From JBDIBB01 sp039812685 (lineage in GTDB: Bacteria; Acidobacteriota; Vicinamibacteria; Vicinamibacterales; JAFNAJ01): DNA of 41,991 nt. The notes below the pieces were generated by a model. That model searched no databases. It was given only the letters and a program-made list of their open reading frames with translations, and was not told the DNA's origin. The DNA lies in contig JBDIBB010000022.1 of NCBI GenBank assembly GCA_039812685.1, positions 1 through 41,991 on the forward strand. Direction: 5' to 3'. Shown piece after piece: positions 8,315 to 18,206 of this stretch (the first letter of the stretch is position 1; each line of letters starts with the position of its first letter). Position numbers and translations under genes: made by a program.

Positions 8315-9850
8315 ATGGCATCGTTGTTCCGGGTGAAGCCGCTCGTGCGGCTGATCGACGAGATGGAGCACGGCGAGGTCCGCCTGAAGCGGTCGCTCGG
8401 CCGGTGGCAGCTCACCTCACTGGGCATCGGGGCCATCATCGGCGCAGGGATCTTCTCGACGGTGGGCACGGCGGCCGCCGGCGGCCCCGAACACCTCGGC
8501 GCGGGACCGGCGCTGGTCGTCTCCTTCGTGCTCACCGCCATCGCCTGCAGCTTCGCCGCGCTCTGCTACGCCGAGTTCGCGTCGATGGTGCCGGTGGCCG
8601 GCTCGGCCTACACCTACGCCTACGCCACGCTCGGCGAGGTGGTGGCGTGGATCATCGGCTGGGACCTGATCATCGAGTACGCCGTCGGGAACGTCGCGGT
8701 GGCGATCTCGTGGTCGGCCTACTTCCAGGAACTGCTCGCGGGCCTGGGGATGCACGTTCCGGCCTGGCTCGGCACCGACTTCCGCACGGCGGCGCAGGCC
8801 ACGGCCGAACTCGCGCGCGTCGGCGGCAACCTCGACGCCCTGAGCGGCATGGTGCGTGAGGGCGCGGTGGCGATGCAGACGGCGCCCCACTTCCTCGGGG
8901 TGCCGATCATCTTCAACCTGCCGGCGTTCCTCATCGTCATGCTCGTGACGTGGGTGCTGGTGCGCGGCGTCAGCGAGAGCGCGTGGTTCAACACCGCCAT
9001 GGTGGTGCTCAAGCTCGCCATCATCGGCTTCTTCCTCGTCGTCGGGGCGTTCTACGTCAAGCCCGACAACTGGACGCCGTTCGCGCCCAACGGGTGGGCC
9101 GGCATCTCCACGGCCGCCGCCATCATCTTCTTCGCCTACATCGGGTTCGACGCGGTGTCGACGGCAGCCGAGGAAACCAGGGACCCGCAGCGCGACATGC
9201 CGTTCGGCATCATCGCGAGCCTGGTGGTGTGCACGGTGCTCTACATCCTCGTGGCGCTGGTGCTCACCGGCATGCTGCCGTGGCGCGAGCTGAACACGGC
9301 CGAACCGCTCGCCACGGCGTTCTCGGCGCTGGGCATGAACTGGACCGCGGGCATCATCGCGCTCGGCGCGGTCATCGCCACCACGTCGGTGCTCGTGGTG
9401 TTCCAACTGGGACAGCCCCGCATCTTCTTCACCATGGCGCGCGACGGCCTGCTGCCACCATGGGCCGCGAAGGTGCACCCGAAATACCAGACGCCGCACG
9501 TCACGACGATCATCACGGGCCTGGCCGTGGGCCTGGTCTCCGGCGTGGCCAACATCGGCGAAATCGTCGAGCTGACGAACATCGGGACGCTGTTCGCCTT
9601 CATCCTGGTGGCGCTGGGCATCATCATCCTGCGGCACAGCAGCCCGGATCAGCCGCGACCGTTCCGTACGCCGTGGGTGCCGGTGGTGCCGCTGCTGGCC
9701 ATCGCGTCGTGCGCCTACCTGATGCTGCAACTGCCGACGGTGACGTGGATCCGCTTCGGCGTGTGGCTGGGGGTGGGGTTGCTGTTCTACTACCTGTACG
9801 GCTACCGGCACTCGCGGCTGCACGTGGCGCGGCCGGCGCCGGAAGGGTAG
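8315..9850 (+). CDS. APC superfamily amino-acid permease (cationic amino acid transporter type)
   Basis: A 511-aa inner-membrane transporter. The first helix carries the family signature SLGIGAIIGAGIFSTVG near residues 36-52, and about 12-14 hydrophobic segments follow to the C-terminus. The conserved FFAYIGFDAVSTAAEETRDP segment near residues 270-290 and the GTLFAFILVALGIIILR and PFRTPWVPVVPLLAI stretches are typical of the CAT/YfnA-like branch (TC 2.A.3.3). A segment near residues 165-200, rich in Ala and polar residues, is a longer than usual loop. The start is supported by AAGGAG about 9 nt upstream of the ATG. It is likely a proton-driven uptake system; the substrate cannot be deduced. 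It is flanked by unrelated genes and seems monocistronic. Confidence 0.9.
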   Translation: MASLFRVKPLVRLIDEMEHGEVRLKRSLGRWQLTSLGIGAIIGAGIFSTVGTAAAGGPEHLGAGPALVVSFVLTAIACSFAALCYAEFASMVPVAGSAYTYAYATLGEVVAWIIGWDLIIEYAVGNVAVAISWSAYFQELLAGLGMHVPAWLGTDFRTAAQATAELARVGGNLDALSGMVREGAVAMQTAPHFLGVPIIFNLPAFLIVMLVTWVLVRGVSESAWFNTAMVVLKLAIIGFFLVVGAFYVKPDNWTPFAPNGWAGISTAAAIIFFAYIGFDAVSTAAEETRDPQRDMPFGIIASLVVCTVLYILVALVLTGMLPWRELNTAEPLATAFSALGMNWTAGIIALGAVIATTSVLVVFQLGQPRIFFTMARDGLLPPWAAKVHPKYQTPHVTTIITGLAVGLVSGVANIGEIVELTNIGTLFAFILVALGIIILRHSSPDQPRPFRTPWVPVVPLLAIASCAYLMLQLPTVTWIRFGVWLGVGLLFYYLYGYRHSRLHVARPAPEG

Positions 9851-9962
9851 ACAGGGCGTACCGGGATCACTGCCGCGAAGGCGTCGATCCTGCCGGGCGG
9901 GGGCGCGCACCGCCACCCGCGCCGAGGCCGCGGGCGGTTGTATCCGCGCGCCCACCAACGGT

Positions 9963-12314
9963 ATGGTGCGCGTCATGCGCCCCACCACCATCCTGCTGGC
10001 CGCGCTCGCCGCGACCGCCAGCCTCACCGCCGCCGCGGCACAGGCCAGCAGCCAGAGCGAGCCGCCATCGCCGCGCCTGCGGATGCTCGCCGCCGAGGAC
10101 GCGCGAGACGCGTCGCCGCAGGCCATCGTGCCGCTGCTCGAGGGCCTGAAGTCGGCCGACGCCGAGATCCGGCGCGTGGCCGTCCGCGGGCTGGGCCGCC
10201 TCGAGCGCGAGGCGCTCGGCCCGCACATCGTCCTGGGACTGAAGGATCCCGAGGCGTCGGTGCGCGCCGAGGCTGCCAACGCGCTCGCGCAGAGCGTGTT
10301 CGTCGAGGGCGACGTCGCGGCCATCGGCGAGGTGGCCAGGACGCTGGCCGACGCGCTGCGCGCCGAGTCGCACCCGCTCGTCCGTGGCGCGCTGGCCGCG
10401 GCCATCGGGCGTCTCAGGCACCCGGACGATGCCGCGGGACAGGCCGCAGGCATGCTCGTCCTCGACGTCGCGGCCCCGCAGGACGGCACGGGCGTGCGCC
10501 GTCCGGCATCGACCGCCGTGCTGCTCGGCGCGCTGCGCGGCCTGGCCGCGCTGGCGCGCGCGGGGGCCCACGCGGGCGGGCCCGCGCGGGACGCGGCCGG
10601 CAGGCCCGTCACGTGGCTTCCCGACGCGGCGCTGGCGCCGCTCGTCTCGCTCCTGCTCGATGGCAGGCCGGCATCCCCGCCGCCTCCGGCGCGCCCGGCG
10701 GGCGGCGATGCGCCGCCTGCCGCCGATGTCGCCATCCGGCGCCTCGTACTGCAGGCGCTGGCCGGAACCCGGCGCAACTTCCCCGCGGTCGGCCTTGCGC
10801 TGATCGACGATGCCGACGACCAGGCGCGAGCCGTCGCCGCGCGATGGGCCGTCGACGCGCTGCGCGGCGAGGACGCGCGCACCACGATTGCCGGCGAGTG
10901 GGCGCGCCTGCGCGCGACACCGGAGACCGAGGCGCGCGCGTGGCTGGCCGCGCGCGTGGCGGAGTACGAGCGGCGGATCACCGTGGACCCGTCACCGCAG
11001 GTTCGCTTCGAGGCGATTCGCGCAATCGGAGAGGCCGGCCTCGGCGCGGCCGGATGCGGATGGCTGCTGCGGGGGTTCGAGGACAGCGACGTGAACGTCG
11101 CCCGGCAGGCGATGAGCACCGTGGTCCCGTCGTGCAGGGGGGATGAGCGGGTGCGCGCCCGCCTCGAGGCGCTGGCGTCGCCGGCGCCCGCTCCGCACGC
11201 CACATCGTCATGGCACCGGCCGGCGTACGCCCTGCTCGGCCTCGCGTCGCTGGACGCATCCGCCGCGCGGCCCCGCGTGCTGGCGGCGCTCGGATCGCCG
11301 GAGGCGTGGACCCGCCGGTACGCCGCGATCGCGGCCGGACTGGTGCTCGAGGCCGCCGGCAACCGGCAGGCGCCAGACGAAGCGGTGGCCTCGGCCGTCG
11401 CGGCGCTGGTCGAGGATGCCGACACGAACGTCGCGACCGAGGCGGTGCGCGCGGTCGGAAGGCTCACGCGGGCCGAGGCCAGGCCCCACGCCCTGCGCGC
11501 GCTCCGGCGCAACGGGGAAGAACTGCTGATCGAGGCCGTGAAGCTCCTCAGCCCCGGACCAGCGGCCGGCGACGGGACGCCGCCGGCCGCTGCCGACCAG
11601 ATCATCGCCGCCGCGTGCGGCGACGCGCTGGCCCGCCTGACGGCGATGCGGCGCGAGACCTCCCGCGACCCCAGGCTGGCGCTGGTCGGGTGCGTGATGC
11701 GGACCGGCAGCGCCGGCGACGCGCCACGCCTGGCGCCGCTGCTCGCCGACTTCGATCCGGTCGTCGCGCGTGCCGCCGCGTCGGCGCTGGCGAGGCTGGC
11801 GCCGCCCGGCGATCGACAGCCCGTCGAGGCGAGGCCGGTGCCGCTCGCGCGCGCGCCGCTTCCGGGAGAAGGCGATCTCGCGCGCATGGGCACGGCCCGC
11901 ATCGTCGTCTCGATCCGGGGCCGCGGCGACATCGTGATGCGCCTGCGCCCGGACGAGGCGCCGCTGAACGCCTTCCGCTTCCTGCGGCTCGCCGAGGCCG
12001 GTTACTACACCGGCCTCACCATCCACCGCATCGCGCCGAGGTTCGTGGTGCAGGGCGGAAGCCCGCACGGCAACGAGTACTCGGGCGACGGCCCGTTCAC
12101 GCGTGACGAAACAGGCCGGCTCGCGAACCTGCGCGGCAGCATCGGCCTCTCCACGCGCGGCCGCGACACCGGCGACGCGCAGTTCTACGTGAACCTCGCC
12201 GACAACCTCCGGCTCGATCACAACTACACCGTGTTCGCGCAGGTGGAGGCGGGGATGGACGTGGTGGACTCGCTCGTGGAGGGCGACGCGATCGAGCGGA
12301 TCGCGGTCCGGTAG
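9963..12314 (+). CDS. exported HEAT-repeat protein fused to a C-terminal cyclophilin-type peptidyl-prolyl isomerase
   Basis: A 783-aa protein with an N-terminal Sec signal peptide (hydrophobic core LLAALAATASLTAAAAQA). Residues ~30-620 are helical HEAT-like repeats (for example PLLEGLKSADAEIRRVAVRGLGRL and ALVEDADTNVATEAVRAVGRL). Residues ~642-783 are a cyclophilin domain: HRIAPRFVVQGG retains the Arg, Phe and Gln of the active site, and GDAQFYVNL the core Phe. The usual Trp and His near LDHNYTVFA are replaced. The predicted role is cis/trans proline isomerisation during folding in the periplasm, with the HEAT solenoid as a substrate or partner platform. ATG 9963 is used; ATG 9975 is in frame and gives an equally good signal peptide. 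No clear Shine-Dalgarno is seen for either. Confidence 0.85.
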   Translation: MVRVMRPTTILLAALAATASLTAAAAQASSQSEPPSPRLRMLAAEDARDASPQAIVPLLEGLKSADAEIRRVAVRGLGRLEREALGPHIVLGLKDPEASVRAEAANALAQSVFVEGDVAAIGEVARTLADALRAESHPLVRGALAAAIGRLRHPDDAAGQAAGMLVLDVAAPQDGTGVRRPASTAVLLGALRGLAALARAGAHAGGPARDAAGRPVTWLPDAALAPLVSLLLDGRPASPPPPARPAGGDAPPAADVAIRRLVLQALAGTRRNFPAVGLALIDDADDQARAVAARWAVDALRGEDARTTIAGEWARLRATPETEARAWLAARVAEYERRITVDPSPQVRFEAIRAIGEAGLGAAGCGWLLRGFEDSDVNVARQAMSTVVPSCRGDERVRARLEALASPAPAPHATSSWHRPAYALLGLASLDASAARPRVLAALGSPEAWTRRYAAIAAGLVLEAAGNRQAPDEAVASAVAALVEDADTNVATEAVRAVGRLTRAEARPHALRALRRNGEELLIEAVKLLSPGPAAGDGTPPAAADQIIAAACGDALARLTAMRRETSRDPRLALVGCVMRTGSAGDAPRLAPLLADFDPVVARAAASALARLAPPGDRQPVEARPVPLARAPLPGEGDLARMGTARIVVSIRGRGDIVMRLRPDEAPLNAFRFLRLAEAGYYTGLTIHRIAPRFVVQGGSPHGNEYSGDGPFTRDETGRLANLRGSIGLSTRGRDTGDAQFYVNLADNLRLDHNYTVFAQVEAGMDVVDSLVEGDAIERIAVR

Positions 12315-12345
12315 CGCGGGCCGCGCGCGCACGGGTTCGCCGGGG

Positions 12346-12375
12346 TTGATCCACGCGACCCGCGCGCGACACAAT
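12346..12375 (+). promoter_or_regulatory. sigma70-like promoter of the deoxyhypusine-synthase-like gene
   Basis: TTGATC (12346-12351), an 18-bp spacer and CACAAT (12370-12375). A start near 12382 would leave a ~28-nt leader that includes AGGAG at 12396-12400, 9 nt before the ATG. Confidence 0.55.
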
Positions 12376-12409
12376 CTCGGGCTGCACCGTCCGCCAGGAG
12401 CGCCGCCTC

Positions 12410-13387
<978 letters not shown>

Positions 13388-13490
13388 GGCGCGGGCCGCC
13401 GGCCTCGGGCCGGGCGGATCCCGCGGCGCCGGGCGCGGCGTTGTCCTCCCGCCGTGCCGGCGCGGGCCGCCGCCGGGCCACGCGGCGCGT

Positions 13491-14552
13491 TCAGATCACC
13501 GCGGGCTCGAGCATCCGGATCGTGCCGGCGTCGGCGTCGAGCTCCACCTCGACGCCCAGCGGCAGCGTGAACTGCCGCTCGACGTGGCCGAACATCGCGC
13601 CGTAGTAGGCCGGCACCCCCAGCGGCTTCACGTGGTCGTCGAGGACGTCGGGAATCGTCAGCGATCCGAAGCCCTCGCCGGGGTCGCACCGGCTGCAGGT
13701 GCCCCACACCACGCCCTTCACGCGCTCGAGGATGCCGGCGAGCTTCAACTGCACGAACATGCGGTCTATCCGGTAGGGCGCTTCCTGCACGTCCTCGAGA
13801 AACAGGATCGCGTCGCTGAAATCCGGCACGTAGGCGGAGCCGAGGATCGTGGTGAACACGGTGAGGTTGCCGCCGAGCAGGCGTCCGCGGGCCCTGCCGG
13901 GCGTGATGGTGCGCGTGCGGTTCGCCGACACCACGATCGTGTCCTCCGTGTCCCTGGGGTTGACGAAGGTGGCCGCCTCGCCCTTCCAGGTGACGCGCTG
14001 CAGCCAGTCGACGTTGGTGCGGTTCCACTCCGACGCGCCGTTGGGGCCGTGGAAGGTGACCAGGCCGGTCCTGGCGTGCAGCGACAGCAGCAGCGCGGTG
14101 ATGTCGCTGTAGCCGATGAGCGCCTTGGGCGACCGTGCCGCCGCGTCGAAATCGATCAGCGGCAGCAGGCGCGCCGCGCCCCAGCCGCCGCGGATGCAGT
14201 GAATCGCCTTCACCTCGGGATCGCGCAGCATCGCGTTGAGGTCGGCGGCGCGATCCTCGTCGCGACCGGCGAGGTAGCCGCGCCGGTCGTTGACGTGGCG
14301 ACCCAGCCTGCCCTTCAGCCCGAGCGCGGCGAGCGCGTCGAGCAGGACGTCGAGGCTCACGGGATCCCAGTTCGCGCTCGACGGGATCATCAGCCCGATC
14401 GTGTCGCCCTGCCGGATGCGCGGCGGCTTGATCACGGGCTTGCGCGGCTGCACACCGTAGGGCTGGGCCGAGGCGGGGCGCGCGAGGGCGGAGACGAGCG
14501 GCGCGAGGGCGGCGAGCACCCCAGAGGCGAGCAGGTCGCGGCGTGTGGGCAT
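13491..14552 (-). CDS. Tat-exported LD-carboxypeptidase (peptidase family S66)
   Basis: A 353-aa protein starting with a twin-arginine signal (TRRDLLASG at residues 3-11, hydrophobic stretch, cleavage expected after the ARPASA region). The mature part is a complete S66 peptidase: RQGDTIGLMIPSS, the RGGWGAARLLPLIDF motif, nucleophile Ser149 in GYSDIT, Glu253 in FLEDVQEAPYRIDRMF and His323 in FGHVERQFTLPLG. Spacings of 104 and 70 residues closely match the Ser115-Glu217-His285 triad of the Pseudomonas LD-carboxypeptidase. The family trims D-Ala from L,D-tetrapeptides in murein recycling, normally in the cytoplasm, so an exported form is notable. A -10 box lies 10 nt before the ATG. It is convergent with the DHS-like gene. 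Confidence 0.92.
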   Translation of the reverse strand: MPTRRDLLASGVLAALAPLVSALARPASAQPYGVQPRKPVIKPPRIRQGDTIGLMIPSSANWDPVSLDVLLDALAALGLKGRLGRHVNDRRGYLAGRDEDRAADLNAMLRDPEVKAIHCIRGGWGAARLLPLIDFDAAARSPKALIGYSDITALLLSLHARTGLVTFHGPNGASEWNRTNVDWLQRVTWKGEAATFVNPRDTEDTIVVSANRTRTITPGRARGRLLGGNLTVFTTILGSAYVPDFSDAILFLEDVQEAPYRIDRMFVQLKLAGILERVKGVVWGTCSRCDPGEGFGSLTIPDVLDDHVKPLGVPAYYGAMFGHVERQFTLPLGVEVELDADAGTIRMLEPAVI

Positions 14553-14562
14553 GATGGGCCGG

Positions 14563-14568
14563 ATTATA
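14563..14568 (-). promoter_or_regulatory. perfect -10 box (TATAAT) almost at the start codon of the LD-carboxypeptidase gene
   Basis: Reading the minus strand, TATAAT at 14568-14563 is followed by 10 nt and then the ATG at 14552. Transcription would start about 3-4 nt before the ATG, so the mRNA would be practically leaderless. No -35 consensus is evident. Confidence 0.5.
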
Positions 14569-14610
14569 CGCGGCCGGCGCGTGCCGGCCGCCCATCTCCC
14601 GCCGGGCCCG

Positions 14611-17397
14611 CTACGGCCGCGGCGCCTGCGGCGGCGCCGGTTGCGACTGGGCCAGGCGATCGAGAATCTCGCCCAGGCGCGCGATCTCCTCCCCGTACCG
14701 CGCCCAGTTGCCGGCGCGCTGCGCCTCGAGCGCCCGCTGGTAGACGAGGCGCGCCTGCTGCGCGAGATCGCCGGACGGGGGCGGCTCCGGTCCGGGGGCT
14801 GGCAAGGCCGCCGCCGGCGGCGCTGACGTCGCCAGTGGCGCCGCCGCGCCGGCGCCCGACGGCAGCGTGCCCGGCAGCCCCGCGATCTTGCGGTCGCCGC
14901 TGCCCCGCGGGAAGATCCGGTCCAGCGCCCGATCGAGTGTCTCCTCCATCACGATCTGGTTCTGGTAAGCGACGATCACGCGCTTGAGTTCCGGGATCCG
15001 TCCGCCCGCCGACCGCAGGTAGAGCGGCCGGATGTAGAGCAGCGACTCCTCGATGGGGATCGTGAGCAGCGTGCCCTGGATCACTTCCGATCCCTGCTGG
15101 TTCCAGAGCGTGATCTGCGGCGCGATCACCTGATCCTGGCTGATGCGCGCCACCACCTGCCGCGGCCCGAACACCACCTTCTGCTTCGGGAACTGGAACA
15201 CCACCAGCCGACCGTAGTTCGGCGTGTCGCTGCGCGCCACCATCCACGCCGCCAGGTTGTCCTTCTGCCGCGGCGTGTAGGGCAGCATCTGGATGAACTC
15301 GGCATCGCGCTCGCCCGGCAGCTTCATGATGGTGTACCAGGGCCGCATCCGCAGCGCCTGCCCCCCGGCCTGGTCGAGCGAGGGCACCTCCCACTGATCC
15401 TCCTTGTTGTAGAAGACCGCGGGGTTGGTCATGTGGTAGGTGGAGAACATCTGGGCCTGCAGGTCGAAGATGCCCTGCGGATAGCGCAGGCGCGTGTCGA
15501 GGTCGTCGGGCATCTCGGCCAGCGGGCGCAGCAGGTCCGGGAAGATCTTCGCCAGCGTCCGCGCGATCGGGTCGCGGTCGTCGACGACGTAGAAGCGGGT
15601 GGTGCCGTCGTAGGCATCCACCACCGCCTTGACGGCGTTGCGGATGTAGTTGATGCCGCCGCCGGCGTGCGCCGAATAGGGATAGCGGTCGCTCACGGTG
15701 TAGGCGTCCTGGACCCAGTAGAGGCGCCCGCCGGCGATCGCCAGGTAGCGGTCGTCCTCCAGGGTGAGGAACGGCGCGATCTTGCGCACGCGATCCTGCA
15801 CGCGGCGGTGGAACAGCACGCGGCTTTCGGGCGTGATCTCGTTGCTGAGCAGCGTCCGCAGCGACTGGAAGCGGATGGCGAACAGCGCCCGCCGCAGCAA
15901 CCCGCCCACCTCGACGCCGCCCTGGCCGTCGTAGGTCGAGAAGACGTTGTCGTCGCCCTTCGGGTAGTGGAACTCGGCGGTCTTGGTCCGCACGAACACG
16001 TGGTCGGTCGTCAGCTCGCCGAAGTAGATGCTCGGCTGCTCCACCGTGAGATCGACGTCGCTCTGCGGCGGCAGGTCCTTGATGAAGAGGACGGGCAGGC
16101 CCTCGGGCGTCACCTGGTTCACCGGGCCCAGCGCGACGCCGTAGCCGTGGGTGAAGGTCAACCGCTCGTTGATCCACGAGCGGTTGGGGAGGCTCGCCGA
16201 GTTCAGCTCACGCGCCGAGAGCATCACCTGCCGGTACCGGCCGTCGATGCGATAGCGGTCGTTGTGGACCGAGATGAAATCGTAGTACGTGCGGATCTCC
16301 TGGATCTGCCCGAAGGTGTCGAGCAGCGGCTGGTGGTCCCAGAGCGGCACGTTCTCGAGCGTGGCGGCGTTGCGCTCGATGTCGTCGCGCGAGAGCAGGG
16401 CGTCGCCCGAGATCGGCCGTTCGTCGACGGCATCCAGCGCATAGGCCGCGCGCGTGGCGTCGATGCTGTGCTCGATGTAGGGCGTCTCCTTCACCTGCTC
16501 GTTGGGCGCCACGACGAAGCGCTGCACCATCGACGCGTACACGCTGCCGCCGATGGCGGCCAGCAGGTAGACGGCCAGCGCCGCGGCGATGGGCGCCTTC
16601 GACCGCGTGAAGGCCTGCGCCACCGAGAGCAGCACGCCGAGCGCCGAGGCCACCATCAGCGCGCGCAGCGCCGGGATGCGCGCCGCCACGTCGGCGTAGG
16701 AGGCGCCGGGCACGATGCCGTCGGACTGCACCAGCAGCCCGGGCTGCGCGAGCCATGCGCCCGCGCCGAGCACGAGGAACACCACCGCGATCAGCACCGC
16801 CAGGTGGCGCGTCGCACGGTCCGACGCGTAGACCCCGCGCCGCACGTCGATCCCGATCGCCCCCGAGAGGCCGTAGACCACTCCGGCCGCCAGCAGCGCC
16901 GCCACCGACACGAGCAGCGCCATCCGCTGCAGGAACTCCAGGAACGGCAGCGCGAACACGTAGAACCCGATGTCGTGGCCGAGGATCGGGTCGGCGGCGC
17001 CGAAGGGCGTGGCGTGGCGCCAGGCCAGCCACTCGGCCGCCTGCGCCTGCGCGTAGAGCCCCGCGAACACGCCGGCCGCGACCGCCACGAGCATCACGAT
17101 CGGCCGCACGCTGAGCGGGTCGACGGAGACCGTGCGGGGCCCGTCGGGCGTCATCACGAAGAACTCGCGGCGGCTGGTGCTGCGCAGCGCGAACACGAGG
17201 TTCGCGGCCAGCACGCCGAGCACCACGAGAAAGGCCGTCGTGAAGAGCCCCGCCTGCGCGCCGATGCGCGTGAGGAACACCGACTGGTAGCCGACCTCGC
17301 CGAACCACAGCCAGTCGGTGTAGAACGTCGCGAGCGACGGCACCGCGGTGAACAGCACCAGCGCGGAGAGCAGGATGAGATTCCGTGTGCGAGCCAT
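14611..17397 (-). CDS. UPF0182 family large membrane protein
   Basis: A 928-aa protein of the UPF0182 (COG1615) family, common in Actinobacteria, Cyanobacteria and Acidobacteria and of unknown function. About seven hydrophobic segments lie in the first ~310 residues, opening with LILLSALVLFTAVPSLATFYTDWLWFGE (FYTDWLWF is a family signature). The remainder is a large soluble domain, probably extracytoplasmic, with the conserved PYIEHSIDATRAAYAL, SWINERLTFTHGYG and YPQGIFDLQAQMFSTYHM segments. The C-terminal ~100 residues are Pro/Ala-rich and then helical (RLVYQRALEAQRAGNWARYGEEIARLGEIL). ATG 17397 is preferred because it precedes a short basic stretch and the first helix; ATG 17457 would add 20 poorly conserved residues. 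It is transcribed alone. Confidence 0.9.
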   Translation of the reverse strand: MARTRNLILLSALVLFTAVPSLATFYTDWLWFGEVGYQSVFLTRIGAQAGLFTTAFLVVLGVLAANLVFALRSTSRREFFVMTPDGPRTVSVDPLSVRPIVMLVAVAAGVFAGLYAQAQAAEWLAWRHATPFGAADPILGHDIGFYVFALPFLEFLQRMALLVSVAALLAAGVVYGLSGAIGIDVRRGVYASDRATRHLAVLIAVVFLVLGAGAWLAQPGLLVQSDGIVPGASYADVAARIPALRALMVASALGVLLSVAQAFTRSKAPIAAALAVYLLAAIGGSVYASMVQRFVVAPNEQVKETPYIEHSIDATRAAYALDAVDERPISGDALLSRDDIERNAATLENVPLWDHQPLLDTFGQIQEIRTYYDFISVHNDRYRIDGRYRQVMLSARELNSASLPNRSWINERLTFTHGYGVALGPVNQVTPEGLPVLFIKDLPPQSDVDLTVEQPSIYFGELTTDHVFVRTKTAEFHYPKGDDNVFSTYDGQGGVEVGGLLRRALFAIRFQSLRTLLSNEITPESRVLFHRRVQDRVRKIAPFLTLEDDRYLAIAGGRLYWVQDAYTVSDRYPYSAHAGGGINYIRNAVKAVVDAYDGTTRFYVVDDRDPIARTLAKIFPDLLRPLAEMPDDLDTRLRYPQGIFDLQAQMFSTYHMTNPAVFYNKEDQWEVPSLDQAGGQALRMRPWYTIMKLPGERDAEFIQMLPYTPRQKDNLAAWMVARSDTPNYGRLVVFQFPKQKVVFGPRQVVARISQDQVIAPQITLWNQQGSEVIQGTLLTIPIEESLLYIRPLYLRSAGGRIPELKRVIVAYQNQIVMEETLDRALDRIFPRGSGDRKIAGLPGTLPSGAGAAAPLATSAPPAAALPAPGPEPPPSGDLAQQARLVYQRALEAQRAGNWARYGEEIARLGEILDRLAQSQPAPPQAPRP

Positions 17398-17714
17398 GGC
17401 TGGGGAACCTGCACGTGTCGGCCGCATCTGCCGGGGTCGAGCCCGGTGGGGCCGCAAAAGGGCGCGTTGACGGTCCGGCGGCGCGGGCCGGCCGCGGCTT
17501 CGTCACCGGATGATAGTCCTTGCGGCGCGTCCGGGTCTCGCCCCGGGCGCAGCGCCAGCCTCAACACACGGCGACCGCACCGGCGGACGCCAGGGGGTGT
17601 CCGGCCCGCGCGGGCGCGCCGCGCGGGCGGGTTGCGGATCGGGACCGCTGCACGATTGTCGCACGCGGCCGCCACGCGATGGGCGGCGGGAGGCGGCGGC
17701 GGGAAGGCGGCCGG
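17398..17714. other. 317-bp intergenic gap between UPF0182 gene and suf operon end
   Basis: I see no gene here. It should hold the UPF0182 promoter (TATCAT at 17516-17511 on the minus strand is the only -10-like hexamer noted, without a -35) and the 3' region of the suf transcript, including the hairpin at 17604-17628. Confidence 0.4.
17604..17628 (-). terminator. 9-bp G+C hairpin downstream of the suf operon
   Basis: A perfect 9-bp inverted repeat (17604-17612 with 17620-17628, 7-nt loop) about 90 nt past the last suf-operon stop. There is no T-run on either side, so it may need Rho or only stabilise the 3' end. Confidence 0.35.
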
Positions 17715-18206
17715 CTACATGAGCCCGAGCTGGAGCCGGGCGACGTCCGACATGTTGTCCATGCTCCAGGGGGGCTCGAAGACGACCTCCACCTGGGCAT
17801 CGCTGACGCCGGGGACCGCCTTCACGCGGAAACGCACCTCGACGGGCAGCGACTGCGCCGACGGGCAGTTGGGGCTGGTCAAGGTCATCCTCACCAGCAC
17901 GCGGCGGCTGGCGTCGACGAGCACGTCGTAGACCAGGCCCAGCTCGTAGATGTTCACCGGAATCTCCGGATCGAACACGTTGCTGATGGCCTCGACGACC
18001 GCCGGCTTCAACTCGAGGGTGGCGAGCGGGTCGGCCTGGAACGGCGCCTCGGGCTCCTCCGCCCCGGGGTCGGGATCGGGATCGGGATCGGTCAGGGCCG
18101 AGACGTCGAACGTGCCGGCGCCGGCCTCGCCCGATCCGCCGCCGGCGGCTTCCGCCATGCGCTCGTCCTTGCCATCCTCGCGTCTGCCGAACCAGCCGAA
18201 CATCAT
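17715..18206 (-). CDS. DUF59/MIP18-family iron-sulfur maturation protein (SufT-like)
   Basis: A 163-aa protein, last gene of the suf operon. The C-terminal ~100 residues are a DUF59 domain: AVVEAISNVFDPEIPVNIYELGLVY (DPEIPVNI...GLV is diagnostic), LTSPNCPSAQSLP with the conserved cysteine, and the EPPWSMDNMSDVARLQLGL ending. Such proteins help deliver or mature Fe-S clusters. The N-terminal ~60 residues are low complexity and acidic, with a DPDPDPDPG linker encoded by a hexanucleotide repeat (18072-18091). The start ATG at 18206 overlaps the SufU stop by one base (TGATG), and MMFGWFGR follows. Identity as an Fe-S assembly factor is secure from domain plus context; equating it with SufT itself is less certain. 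Confidence 0.87.
   Translation of the reverse strand: MMFGWFGRREDGKDERMAEAAGGGSGEAGAGTFDVSALTDPDPDPDPGAEEPEAPFQADPLATLELKPAVVEAISNVFDPEIPVNIYELGLVYDVLVDASRRVLVRMTLTSPNCPSAQSLPVEVRFRVKAVPGVSDAQVEVVFEPPWSMDNMSDVARLQLGLM
18072..18091. repeat. hexanucleotide tandem repeat (GGGATC)3 within a coding linker
   Basis: Three perfect copies of GGGATC plus two bases, coding for alternating Asp-Pro in the acidic linker of the DUF59 protein. Being a multiple of three, gain or loss of a copy would keep the frame. Confidence 0.8.

Noticed and set aside
8417..11932. 1171-codon open frame on the minus strand across the permease and HEAT genes
   Set aside because: Composition is Arg/Ala/His/Ser-rich without domains, and it lies antisense to two well-supported genes. 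It is the usual shadow of high third-position G+C.
13389..13472. 13-bp direct repeat GCGCGGGCCGCCG in the gap between convergent genes
   Set aside because: All G/C, in a very G+C-rich gap; such matches are expected by composition and no structure or T-run accompanies them.
15433..17931. 832-codon plus-strand open frame antisense to the UPF0182 gene
   Set aside because: The UPF0182 reading is a clear family match; the antisense frame is low-complexity Arg/His/Val.
18072..18091. CRISPR or other repeat array
   Set aside because: It is a short in-frame hexamer microsatellite within a gene, with no spacers.
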